From Variovorax brevis (lineage in GTDB: Bacteria; Pseudomonadota; Gammaproteobacteria; Burkholderiales; Burkholderiaceae_C), in NCBI RefSeq assembly GCF_030317105.1, contig NZ_JASZYG010000001.1, positions 744,001 to 808,000 of the forward strand: a stretch of DNA of 64,000 bases, in the 5' to 3' direction. Both the position numbers and the translations under genes were made by a program. The notes beneath the pieces were generated by a model, which saw only the letters and a list, made by a program, of their open reading frames with translations, was not told the origin of the DNA and did not search any database. Of this stretch, positions 50,381 through 58,829 are shown in pieces (position 1 is the first letter of the stretch; the number at the start of each line of letters is the position of its first letter).

Positions 50381-51472
50381 TCACGCCGCGGCCGCTGGAA
50401 ACACGCGCAAGCGGTCGGCTCGCAACGCAAAGCGCACCGTTCCGCCCTCGTGCACATCGAACTCGCTCATCTGGTTGAGCGAGAACTGCAGTTGCACCGG
50501 CTGGTCGGGAATGCCCTCGACCGATACTTCGGCCAGGCAGTTGCCGCCCAGGAACTCCACGTGGCGAACCGTGCCGGCGCAGCGCATCGGGTCGTCGTCC
50601 CGAACGCCATCGACGACCCGGTCTTCCGGACGCAGATAGAGCGCGACCTCCCTGCCCGGCTGGAAGTCCGCACCGGCGCCCGGCGCGCAGTGCAGTCGCT
50701 TGTCGCCACACCGGTACCAACTGTCGCCCTCCGCAGTGGCCTTCAGGCGATTCACCTTGCCGACAAAGCCGGCAACGAAAGGCGTCGCAGGCTCGCGATA
50801 CACCTCCATGGGCGTGCCCACCTGTTCGATCACGCCCTGGTTCATCACGACGATGCGATCGGCGACCGACAGCGCCTCTTCCTGGTCATGCGTGACCATG
50901 ATGGTCGTCACGCCGAGCTTGCGCTGCAGCGAGCGAATCTCGTTGCGCAGGTGCACGCGCACGATGGCGTCGAGCGCCGACAGCGGCTCGTCCAGCAGCA
51001 AGAGCCCGGGCGAGGTCGCCAATGCGCGCGCCAGGGCAATGCGCTGTTGCTGGCCGCCGGACATTTGCGCCGGGTACTTGGCGCCGCTGCCCGGAAGGCC
51101 GACGAGCCGCAACAACTCTTCCACGCGCGGCGCCACCTGCGCCCGTGTCTGCTTCCGGTTGACCAGGCCATAGGCCACGTTGCCCGCGACCGTGAGGTTG
51201 GGAAACAGCGCGTACGACTGGAACATGATCCCGTAGTCACGACCGGCCGGCGGCAGCACCGAGATGTCGCGGCTGTCCTGCACGATCTTGCCGGCCGTCT
51301 GCGTCTCGAGCCCCGCGATGATTCGCAGCAAGGTCGTCTTGCCGCAGCCCGAGGGCCCCAGGAAGCAGACGAACTCGCCGCGGCGGATCGTCAGGTCGAT
51401 GTTCTCCAGTGCCGTGAAGGCGCCGAAGCGCTTCTGGATGCCCCGCAGGCTGAGGTAGTTCGCGTCGCTCAT
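50381..51472 (-). CDS. phnT: 2-aminoethylphosphonate ABC importer ATPase (PhnT-like)
   Basis: A 363-residue ABC ATPase: Walker A 'LGPSGCGKTTLLRIIAG', signature 'MSGGQQQRIALARALA', Walker B 'LLLLDEPLSALDA' and the switch His in 'MVTHDQEEAL'. A C-terminal TOBE domain ('EVALYLRPEDRVVDG') marks the polyamine/phosphonate/iron importer group. It is between the binding protein and the fused permease, 14-16 bp from each. Confidence 0.87.
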   Translation of the reverse strand: MSDANYLSLRGIQKRFGAFTALENIDLTIRRGEFVCFLGPSGCGKTTLLRIIAGLETQTAGKIVQDSRDISVLPPAGRDYGIMFQSYALFPNLTVAGNVAYGLVNRKQTRAQVAPRVEELLRLVGLPGSGAKYPAQMSGGQQQRIALARALATSPGLLLLDEPLSALDAIVRVHLRNEIRSLQRKLGVTTIMVTHDQEEALSVADRIVVMNQGVIEQVGTPMEVYREPATPFVAGFVGKVNRLKATAEGDSWYRCGDKRLHCAPGAGADFQPGREVALYLRPEDRVVDGVRDDDPMRCAGTVRHVEFLGGNCLAEVSVEGIPDQPVQLQFSLNQMSEFDVHEGGTVRFALRADRLRVFPAAAA

Positions 51473-51488
51473 TGCGGCAGCCCTCCGG

Positions 51489-52529
51489 TCAGGGGGCGGG
51501 CCGTTTCTCGGACTTCGCGTCGTAGCGCCTGGACCATTCGGCCAGCGTGCGGTCGCGGCCTGCGGCGGCTTGGTCGAAGTTGAGCTTGATCAGACGCGCC
51601 TCGTAGTCATCCGGAATGTTGGGCAGCTTGGGCGCCACGCCCGGCTGCGCGGTGATCGCGAAGTTCTTGCCGTAGAGCACCATCGCATCCTTGGACGACG
51701 CCCAGTCGGCGAGTTTCTTCGCGGCCTCCAGCTTTTTCGTGCCCTTGTAGATCGCGAAGCCTTCCAGGTCCCAGCCCAGTCCTTCCTTGGGGAACACGAG
51801 TTCGATCGGCGCACCCTTGGCCTTGTTGGTGTAGCCGCGGTATTCGAAGGAGATGCCCGCCACGTACTCACCGGCCGCCGCCATGTTGCAAGGCTTGGAG
51901 CCCGAGTGTGTGTACTGGCCCACGTTTTCGTGCAACGCATCCATGTACTTCCAGCCACCGCCCTTGCCGCCGTCGTCGCCCCACAGCTGCAGCCACGCCA
52001 CCACGTCCAGGTAGCCGGTGCCCGACGATGCGGGGTTGGGCATGACGACCTGGCCCTTGAACTCCGGCTTGGTCAGGTCTTTCCAGGTCGTCGGGATGGG
52101 GATGTTCTTCTTCTTCGCCTCGACGGTGTTGAAGCACACCACGGCGCCGAACACGTCCATGCCCCACCAGGCGGGCGGCGACTTCTTGTCGCGGTACTGG
52201 CTCATGATCGCGTCCAGGTTCAACGGCGCGTAGGGCTCCAGCATGCCGTTGCGCTCGAACAGCGCCAGGCTCGTGGCGGCCACGCCCCAGATCACGTCGG
52301 CCTGCGGGTTGGCCTTTTCGGCGAGCAGTTTGGCCGTGACGACGCCGGTCGAGTCACGGACCCACTTGATGTCGACCTCCGGATGCACCTTGTTGAAGGC
52401 CTCCTGGTACGCCTTGAGTTGATCGGTTTCCAACGCGGTGTACACGGTCAGCTGGGTTTTTTGCGCCCAGGCGCCGGCGGCAAACGCCACGCCGAGGATG
52501 GTGGCCACGATGGATTTCGCATAGGTCAT
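51489..52529 (-). CDS. phnS: 2-aminoethylphosphonate-binding periplasmic protein (PhnS-like)
   Basis: A 346-residue binding protein with a signal peptide ('YAKSIVATILGVAFAAGAWA') and the class D fold start 'KTQLTVYTALETDQLKAYQE'. 'EKANPQADVIWGVAATSLAL' and 'ISFEYRGYTNKAKGAPIELV' fit the putative AEP-binding (PhnS2) family. It is the first gene of the phosphonate operon. The ATG at 52529 has an AGGAG ribosome site. The intergenic region upstream contains the GntR operator candidate. Confidence 0.85.
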   Translation of the reverse strand: MTYAKSIVATILGVAFAAGAWAQKTQLTVYTALETDQLKAYQEAFNKVHPEVDIKWVRDSTGVVTAKLLAEKANPQADVIWGVAATSLALFERNGMLEPYAPLNLDAIMSQYRDKKSPPAWWGMDVFGAVVCFNTVEAKKKNIPIPTTWKDLTKPEFKGQVVMPNPASSGTGYLDVVAWLQLWGDDGGKGGGWKYMDALHENVGQYTHSGSKPCNMAAAGEYVAGISFEYRGYTNKAKGAPIELVFPKEGLGWDLEGFAIYKGTKKLEAAKKLADWASSKDAMVLYGKNFAITAQPGVAPKLPNIPDDYEARLIKLNFDQAAAGRDRTLAEWSRRYDAKSEKRPAP

Positions 52530-52633
52530 GGAACGAGCTCCTGTTCTTGAAGTAAAGAAATGTGGCTGCACGAGAAGACATCTTCGTGACACATCCCTCA
52601 AGCAAAATCGGGGCCCGCATCGCCGGATCGTCT

Positions 52634-52659
52634 ATTGTCTTTTGTAAATCGTAGACAAT
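52634..52659. promoter_or_regulatory. Inverted repeat, likely operator of the phosphonate GntR regulator
   Basis: ATTGTCT (52634-52640) and AGACAAT (52653-52659) are a perfect 7-bp inverted repeat with a 12-bp spacer. It lies 20 bp before the gntR start and about 105 bp before phnS on the other strand. FadR-type GntR regulators commonly bind ATTGTxxACAAT-like sites, so autoregulation and control of the importer are likely. Confidence 0.5.
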
Positions 52660-52678
52660 CTGAGGCGGACAACCTACG

Positions 52679-53428
52679 ATGGACTTCATGGTCAAGACAA
52701 TTTCCAGCCACCCCGCCATCGCACACCTTCAGTGCAATTCATTGGCGAACCTGGTGCAGGCCGAGCTCGAACGCATGATTCTGGACGGCGAGCTGCCGTC
52801 GGGCGCCAAGCTGACCGAATCCACGCTTGCCGATCAACTCGGCGTGTCGCGCGGTCCGGTGCGCGAGGCCTTCCGGATGCTGGAGGAATCGGGGCTGGTG
52901 ACCACCATCAAGAATCGCGGGGTGTTCGTGCGAGACGTGCCGGTCGAGGAAGCCCTGGAGATCTTCGAGGTTCGCGCCGTGATGGACCTGTACGTCGGCC
53001 GCAAGCTGGCGCAAGGGCTCGCCCCGGCGCAGGTCAAGGAACTGCGCCAATTGGTCGACGCCATGGACCAGGCTGGCAAGACCGACAACCCGCACGACTA
53101 CCACCGCTTCAATCTCCAGTTCCACGACCGGCTGCTGGAGCTGGCCAACAATGCGAAACTCACCGCCACCTACCGCAAGCTGGTCAACGAGCTTTCGCTT
53201 TTTCGCCGGCAGAACCTGACGCGCGAATCGATGGCGATCTACTCGCGCGAGCATCGGCAGATCGTCAAGGCCATCGCAGCGGGCGACCCGGAGGCGGCCG
53301 GCCAGGCCATGTTCCAGCACGTGATGAACAGCCGTGAGCGCACGCTCAGCAACCACCAGAAAAAGCATCCCGCTGCGCAAGCCCGGTTGGCCGACGAGGC
53401 CGGGCAAGCCGCGCGGGCCGAAGCCTGA
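52679..53428 (+). CDS. GntR-family regulator of phosphonate use
   Basis: A 249-residue FadR-subfamily (FCD) regulator. The N-terminal winged helix is 'ELPSGAKLTESTLADQLGVS' and 'GPVREAFRMLEESGLV'. The helical effector domain carries the metal-binding His/Asp pattern in 'DYHRFNLQFHDRLLELANNA' and 'YSREHRQIVKAIAAGD'. Its divergent position to phnS and grouping with an HD protein and EamA protein match the phosphonate-associated regulator subfamily of Burkholderia. The downstream HD gene starts eight bases after the stop. Confidence 0.85.
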   Translation: MDFMVKTISSHPAIAHLQCNSLANLVQAELERMILDGELPSGAKLTESTLADQLGVSRGPVREAFRMLEESGLVTTIKNRGVFVRDVPVEEALEIFEVRAVMDLYVGRKLAQGLAPAQVKELRQLVDAMDQAGKTDNPHDYHRFNLQFHDRLLELANNAKLTATYRKLVNELSLFRRQNLTRESMAIYSREHRQIVKAIAAGDPEAAGQAMFQHVMNSRERTLSNHQKKHPAAQARLADEAGQAARAEA

Positions 53429-53436
53429 GGCACAAC

Positions 53437-53985
53437 ATGGCATTGACCATTCCGGATATCGAAACGCTTTTCGCGCGCCGTGGCGGCGAGCAATACAGCG
53501 GCGAGCCAGTCTCGCAGCTCGAACACGCCCTGCAATCGGCCCAGCGCGCCGAACTGGCAGGTGCCGACGACGAACTGGTAACGGCCGCCCTGCTCCACGA
53601 CCTCGGCCACCTGCTCAACGAACAGGGCGAATCGCCCAGCCTGCGCGGCATCGACGACCTGCACCAGTACTTTGCGATTCCCTTCTTGCGCGGCGTGTTC
53701 GGCGAGCGTGTGCTCTCCGCCATCCAGTGGCATGTGGATGCCAAGCGCTACCTCTGCGCCACACGTGCCAACTATTGGGCCGCTCTCTCGGAGGACTCCA
53801 AACGCAGCCTTGAATTGCAGGGAGGCATCTTTTCGCCGGAGGAGGCGCAACGCTTCATCGCGAAGCCGCATGCGAGCGAGGCCGTCCAGCTTCGCCTGTG
53901 GGACGACCTGGCCAAGGAAGCGGATCGCGAGACGCCGCCGCTGTCACATTTCCTGGCGCGCGCACAGCGCTGCATGCTCGCGTAG
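53437..53985 (+). CDS. Phosphonate-operon HD-domain protein
   Basis: A 182-residue HD-domain protein. Candidate ligands are seen in 'SQLEHALQSAQRAE' (first His), 'AALLHDLGHLL' (HD pair) and 'IQWHVDAKRYL' (downstream His and Asp). The family is annotated as 'phosphonate degradation operons associated HDIG'. PhnZ, a di-iron oxygenase that cleaves hydroxy-AEP, is a distant relative. Whether this protein is an oxygenase or a phosphohydrolase cannot be decided here. It is sandwiched between the regulator and the EamA gene, five bases before the latter. Confidence 0.8.
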   Translation: MALTIPDIETLFARRGGEQYSGEPVSQLEHALQSAQRAELAGADDELVTAALLHDLGHLLNEQGESPSLRGIDDLHQYFAIPFLRGVFGERVLSAIQWHVDAKRYLCATRANYWAALSEDSKRSLELQGGIFSPEEAQRFIAKPHASEAVQLRLWDDLAKEADRETPPLSHFLARAQRCMLA

Positions 53986-53990
53986 CCGAC

Positions 53991-54860
53991 GTGGCGTTGA
54001 CCGGCCCCGTCGTCCTGGCCGTGCTCTTCGGCGCGCTGCTGCACGCCGGGTGGAATGCGCTCATCAAGTCCGGGCAGGACAAGTCGCTGGACACGGCGCT
54101 CGTCCACAGCCTGGGCGTCTTCATCGCCATTCCGATCCTGATGCACACCGGCCTGCCCGAACGCAGCGCGTGGCCGTACATGGTGGCGTCGCTGGTGATT
54201 CACCTGGGCTACTACGTGGCGCTGGCCGGCGCCTACAAGTACGGCGACCTGGGCCTCACCTACCCCCTGATGCGGGGCTGCGCGCCGCTGCTCGTGGCCC
54301 TGGGCAGCCTGGCCTTCATCGGCGAGCGGCTGGGGGCAATGGCGTGGGCTGGCGTGGCCCTGCTCTGCGTCGGCGTCGTCACGCTGGGCCTGTCGCGCTC
54401 GGCCATGCACATCGGCAGCGAGGCCAATCGAAGCAAGGCGCTGGGATTCGCGCTGGCCAACGCCGCCATCATCGCGCTCTACACGGTGATCGACGGCATC
54501 GGCGTGCGCGTCTCGGGAGACGCCGCCGCCTACGTGGCGGGGCTCTTCGTCTTCGACGGGATCCCGTTCATGCTGCTGGTGCTCTGGCGCCGCCCCGGCC
54601 GGCGCGGCGCCGCCTTCACGTACATGAAGGGCCGCTGGCCCATTGCCATCGTCGGCACCGCCGCGTCACTGGGCTCCTATGGCATCGCGCTGTGGGCGAT
54701 GACACGGGCGCCGGTGGCCACGGTCGCGGCACTGCGCGAGACCTCGGTGCTCTTCGCCGCGCTCATCGGCACCCTCTTCCTGCGCGAAGCCTTCGGGTGG
54801 CAGCGCGCCATCGGCACGACGATCATCGTGGCCGGGGTGATGCTGCTGCGCCTGGCCTGA
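53991..54860 (+). CDS. Phosphonate-associated EamA-type membrane protein
   Basis: A 289-residue, ten-helix EamA/DMT protein ('VVLAVLFGALLHAGWNALIK', 'YYVALAGAYKYGDLGLTYPL', 'APVATVAALRETSVLFAALI'). The GTG at 53991 starts five bases after the HD gene stop; upstream in-frame codons run inside the HD gene. Its place in the gntR-HD-EamA run matches a membrane protein repeatedly found in phosphonate-use operons. It could export an aldehyde- or amine-type intermediate, but the substrate is unknown. Confidence 0.78.
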   Translation: MALTGPVVLAVLFGALLHAGWNALIKSGQDKSLDTALVHSLGVFIAIPILMHTGLPERSAWPYMVASLVIHLGYYVALAGAYKYGDLGLTYPLMRGCAPLLVALGSLAFIGERLGAMAWAGVALLCVGVVTLGLSRSAMHIGSEANRSKALGFALANAAIIALYTVIDGIGVRVSGDAAAYVAGLFVFDGIPFMLLVLWRRPGRRGAAFTYMKGRWPIAIVGTAASLGSYGIALWAMTRAPVATVAALRETSVLFAALIGTLFLREAFGWQRAIGTTIIVAGVMLLRLA

Positions 54861-54867
54861 GCCGCGC

Positions 54868-57144
54868 TTACGCGTTCTCCTGCCGCACGCAATCCGCGTA
54901 GTAGCGCAGCTTGCCGGCCTCGTCGTGCCGCGCCACGAGGCCGTGGATGTCTGTCTCGAAGCCAGGGCACTCGATGTTGAACTGCCTTGCGAACTTGAGG
55001 TAGTCCACGATCTTCTTGTTGAACACTTCCCCCGGAATGAGCAGCGGAATGCCCGGTGGGTACGGCGTGATCAGGCTGGTCGTGATGCGCCCTTCCAGCT
55101 GGTCGATTTCCACCCGCTCGGTCTTGCGGTGCGCGATGTGCGCATAGGCGTCGCTCGGCTTCATGGCGGGCGTGAGATCGCTCAGGTACATCTCGGTGGT
55201 CAGCCGCGCCACGTCGTAGCGCGCATAAAGCTCATGCACGTGCTGACACAGGTCGCGCAGGCCCAGGCGCTCGTAGCCGGGGTGCGCCTGGCAGAACTCC
55301 GGAAGGATCCGCCACATCGGCTGGTTGCGCGCGTAGTCGTCCTTGAACTGCTGCAAGGCCGTGAGCAGCGTGTTCCAGCGGCCCTTGGTGATGCCGATGG
55401 TGAACATGATGAAGAAGCTGTAGAGCCCCGTCTTCTCCACGATCACGCCGTGCTCGGCCAGGAACTTGGTGACGATGCTCGCGGGAATCCCGCTCTTGGC
55501 AAACTTTCCGTTCAGGTCCAGCCCCGGCGTGACGATGGTCGACTTGATCGGGTCGAGCATGTTGAAGCCGTCGGCCAGGTTGCCGAAGCCGTGCCACTTG
55601 GCGGTGCGCGCCTCGCCCTTGATGATCCAGTCGTCTGCGCGGCCGATGCCTTCGTCGACGAGCTTCTCGGGGCCCCACACCTTGAACCACCATTCGTCCT
55701 TGCCGAACTCGGCCTCGACCTTGCGCATGGCGCGGCGGAAGTCCAGCGCTTCCAGAATGCTTTCTTCCACCAGCGCGGTGCCGCCGGGCGGCTCCATCAT
55801 CGCGGCGGCCACGTCGCAGCTGGCGATGATGGCGTACTGCGGGCTGGTCGACGAATGCATCAGGTACGCCTCGTTGAACAGGTCGCGGTCGAGCGCGCGG
55901 TTCTGCGAATCCTGCACCAGCACGTGGCTGGCTTGGCTGATGCCGGCCAGCAGCTTGTGCGTGGATTGCGTGGCAAACACCAGCGACTCCTTCGGCCGCT
56001 CACGGCGCTTGCCCATGGCGTGATAGGTGCCGTAGAACGGGTGGAAGGCCGCGTGCGGCAGCCATGCCTCGTCGAAGTGCAGCGTGTCCACGTAGCCGTC
56101 AAGCATCTTCTTGATGGTCTCGGTGTTGTAGATCACGCCGTCGTAGGTCGACTGGGTCAGCGTCATGACGCGCGGCTTGACGGTGTCGGCGTCCACGTGC
56201 GCCAGCAGCGGATTCGCCCGGATCTTGGCCTTGATCTGCGCCGGCTCGAACTCGCTCTTGGGAATCGGGCCGATGATGCCGAAGTGGTTGCGCGTGGGCT
56301 TCATGAACACGGGAATCGCGCCCGTCATGATGATCGCGTGCAGGATCGACTTGTGGCAGTTGCGGTCCACCACCACCACATCGTCCGGCGCCACCGTGTG
56401 GTGCCACACCATCTTGTTGCTGGTGCTGGTGCCGTTGGTCACGAAGAAGCAATGGTCGGCATTAAAGATGCGCGCCGCATTGCGCTCGCTCGCCGCCACC
56501 GGGCCGGTGTGGTCCAGCAGTTGGCCGAGTTCTTCCACCGCGTTGCAGACGTCGGCGCGCAGCATGTTCTCGCCGAAGAACTGGTGGAACATCTGGCCGA
56601 CCGGACTCTTCAGGAAGGCCACGCCACCCGAGTGCCCAGGGCAGTGCCACGAGTAGGAACCGTCTTCCGCGTAGTCGATCAGCGCGCGGAAAAACGGCGG
56701 CTGCACGCCTTCCAGGTAGCTCTTGGCCTCGCGGATGATGTGGCGCGCAACGAACTCCGGCGTGTCCTCGAACATGTGGATGAAGCCGTGCAACTCGCGC
56801 AGGATGTCGTTGGGGATGTGGCGCGAAGTCTTGGTCTCGCCGTAGATGTAGATCGGCACCTCCGCGTTCTTGCGGCGCACCTGCTCGATGAAGCTGCGCA
56901 GGTTGAGCACGGCGGGGTCGAGGTCGGGGCCGACGGTGAATTCCTCATCGTCGATCGACAGGATGAAAGCGCTGGCGCGGCTTTGCTGCTGGGCGAACTG
57001 GCTCAGGTCGCCGTAGCTGGTGACGCCCAGCACCTCGAAGCCCTCGGCCTCGATGGCCTGCGCCAGGGCACGGATGCCCAGCCCCGAAGTGTTTTCGGAG
57101 CGGAAGTCCTCGTCAATGATGACGATCGGGAAGCGGAATTTCAT
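54868..57144 (-). CDS. Arginine/lysine/ornithine decarboxylase (PLP, class III fold)
   Basis: A 758-residue biodegradative-type amino-acid decarboxylase. It has an N-terminal receiver-like wing ('FPIVIIDEDFRSENTSGLGI'), the PLP core with 'FFVTNGTSTSNKMVWH', 'LHFDEAWLPHAAFHPFYGTY' and the Schiff-base lysine in 'FATQSTHKLLAGISQASHV', then the C-terminal domain ('ITTSLITPYPPGIPLLIPGE'). Length and motifs match SpeA/LdcC/AdiA-type enzymes that make agmatine, cadaverine or putrescine. The exact substrate is undecided. It is monocistronic; the 172 bp upstream show nothing distinctive. Confidence 0.9.
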   Translation of the reverse strand: MKFRFPIVIIDEDFRSENTSGLGIRALAQAIEAEGFEVLGVTSYGDLSQFAQQQSRASAFILSIDDEEFTVGPDLDPAVLNLRSFIEQVRRKNAEVPIYIYGETKTSRHIPNDILRELHGFIHMFEDTPEFVARHIIREAKSYLEGVQPPFFRALIDYAEDGSYSWHCPGHSGGVAFLKSPVGQMFHQFFGENMLRADVCNAVEELGQLLDHTGPVAASERNAARIFNADHCFFVTNGTSTSNKMVWHHTVAPDDVVVVDRNCHKSILHAIIMTGAIPVFMKPTRNHFGIIGPIPKSEFEPAQIKAKIRANPLLAHVDADTVKPRVMTLTQSTYDGVIYNTETIKKMLDGYVDTLHFDEAWLPHAAFHPFYGTYHAMGKRRERPKESLVFATQSTHKLLAGISQASHVLVQDSQNRALDRDLFNEAYLMHSSTSPQYAIIASCDVAAAMMEPPGGTALVEESILEALDFRRAMRKVEAEFGKDEWWFKVWGPEKLVDEGIGRADDWIIKGEARTAKWHGFGNLADGFNMLDPIKSTIVTPGLDLNGKFAKSGIPASIVTKFLAEHGVIVEKTGLYSFFIMFTIGITKGRWNTLLTALQQFKDDYARNQPMWRILPEFCQAHPGYERLGLRDLCQHVHELYARYDVARLTTEMYLSDLTPAMKPSDAYAHIAHRKTERVEIDQLEGRITTSLITPYPPGIPLLIPGEVFNKKIVDYLKFARQFNIECPGFETDIHGLVARHDEAGKLRYYADCVRQENA

Positions 57145-57316
57145 GGAGGAGGCTCCGAACTGACAAATGAGGGCGGAAGTGTAAGGAATTCAGATGAAGG
57201 CGCGTGAAGGGGCGCTGAATAAGTTGCGTTCCCGACATGCACAGCGATTCGGGAGTGGCTGCGGGACCCGGGTTTTTTGACGCAGAATCGGCGCCATCCA
57301 CCCTTTGGGAGACCTC

Positions 57317-57742
57317 ATGGCAGATTCCACCGTCTGGTGGCTGATCGCAGGCGGCGCGATCATTCTCGAGTTGATGTCGGGCACGATCTACCTGCTGCTG
57401 CTGAGCGCGGGTTTTGCCGCGGCAGCCTTGTCCGCCCACGCCGGGGCGAGCTTCACGACCCAGCTGGTCGTCGCGGCGGTGATCGGCGTCGGCGCAGTGC
57501 TGACTTGGTACCTCATCCGCCGCCGGCGTCCGGCGGAACCCCCGGCGGGCGCGAATCGCAACGTCAACCTGGACATTGGCGAAAGCGTGATGGTCGAGGC
57601 GTGGAACCCCGACGGCACCGCCATGGTTCGCTACCGCGGCGCGCAATGGACCGCCATCCCTCGCGCCGGCAACTCGCCCACCACGGGCCTGCACCGCGTC
57701 GCCGAGGTCGTCGGCAACCGGCTCGTCGTCGACAAGATCTGA
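57317..57742 (+). CDS. NfeD-family membrane protein
   Basis: A 141-residue protein with two or three N-terminal helices ('STVWWLIAGGAIILELMSGT' and 'TQLVVAAVIGVGAVLTWYLI') and a C-terminal OB-fold domain ('IGESVMVEAWNPDGTAMVRY'). NfeD proteins partner SPFH/stomatin proteins at the membrane, and the next gene is one. The ATG at 57317 with GGGAGA upstream is preferred to a TTG at 57305. Confidence 0.88.
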   Translation: MADSTVWWLIAGGAIILELMSGTIYLLLLSAGFAAAALSAHAGASFTTQLVVAAVIGVGAVLTWYLIRRRRPAEPPAGANRNVNLDIGESVMVEAWNPDGTAMVRYRGAQWTAIPRAGNSPTTGLHRVAEVVGNRLVVDKI

Positions 57743-57771
57743 AAAATCCAACCACCGAGGGGAAGCAAACC

Positions 57772-58695
57772 ATGGAAGTCGCAGCGGTCATTCTGGTCAT
57801 CGCCATCATCTTCATCAGCCAGTCGGTCAAGTTCGTGCCGCAGCAAAACGCCTGGGTGCGCGAACGCCTGGGCAAGTACAACGGCACCATGTCGCCGGGG
57901 CCGAACTTCCTCATCCCTTTCATCGACAAGGTGGCCTACAAGCACAGCCTGAAGGAGATCCCGCTCGACGTACCGAGCCAGATCTGCATCACGCGCGACA
58001 ACACGCAGCTGCAGGTGGACGGCATCCTTTATTTCCAGGTGACCGACCCGATGCGCGCGAGCTACGGCTCGTCCAACTACATCGTGGCGGTGACGCAACT
58101 CGCGCAGACCTCGCTGCGCAGCGTGATCGGCAAGCTGGAGCTGGACAAGACCTTTGAGGAGCGCGACATCATCAATGCGCAAGTGGTGGCGGCCATCGAC
58201 GAGGCGGCCTTGAACTGGGGCGTGAAGGTGCTGCGTTACGAGATCAAGGATTTGACGCCGCCCAAGGAGATCCTGCAGGCGATGCAGCGGCAGATCACGG
58301 CTGAGCGGGAGAAGCGTGCGTTGATTGCGGCTTCGGAAGGCCGGCGCCAGGAGCAGATCAACATCGCGACCGGGGAGCGTGAAGCATTGATTGCGCGCTC
58401 GGAGGGTCAGAAGCAGTCGCAGATCAACAACGCGCAGGGTGAGGCCGGGGCGATCACCGCGGTGGCGCAGGCGACGGCTGCGGCGATTGAACTGGTGGCG
58501 GCGGCGATTCGGCAGCCGGCGGGGGAACAGGCGGTGCAGTTGAAGGTCGCGGAGCGGGCTATTGATGCTTACAGCAAGGTTGCGTCTGATGCGACGTCAA
58601 CTTTGATCGTGCCGAGCAACATGACGGAGACGGCGGCGTTGATTGCTTCGGCGATGCGGATGGTGCAGGCGGGGAAGCCGGCGGCGAACCCTTGA
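57772..58695 (+). CDS. SPFH/stomatin-like membrane protein
   Basis: A 307-residue protein with one N-terminal helix ('VAAVILVIAIIFISQSVKFV') and the SPFH domain ('VRERLGKYNGTMSPGPNFLI', 'TRDNTQLQVDGILYFQVTDP'). A Glu/Lys/Ala-rich coiled segment ('GRRQEQINIATGEREALIAR') and a hydrophobic tail follow, as in the stomatin/HflK-like QmcA family. It probably forms a ring-shaped microdomain scaffold with the NfeD protein, 29 bp upstream. The ATG is supported by GAGGGGAA. Confidence 0.92.
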   Translation: MEVAAVILVIAIIFISQSVKFVPQQNAWVRERLGKYNGTMSPGPNFLIPFIDKVAYKHSLKEIPLDVPSQICITRDNTQLQVDGILYFQVTDPMRASYGSSNYIVAVTQLAQTSLRSVIGKLELDKTFEERDIINAQVVAAIDEAALNWGVKVLRYEIKDLTPPKEILQAMQRQITAEREKRALIAASEGRRQEQINIATGEREALIARSEGQKQSQINNAQGEAGAITAVAQATAAAIELVAAAIRQPAGEQAVQLKVAERAIDAYSKVASDATSTLIVPSNMTETAALIASAMRMVQAGKPAANP

Positions 58696-58829
58696 GGGCA
58701 TTGCGGGCGTTGATGGGCACGCGCGGAGCATGTCCCGGTCGCATGGCTACTTTTGCAAGTTACGGCTGAGCGGAGCTATTGGTCAGAACGTGCCGGCCCC
58801 AGACCTCAAATTGACCTGGCGTTTGTCTG

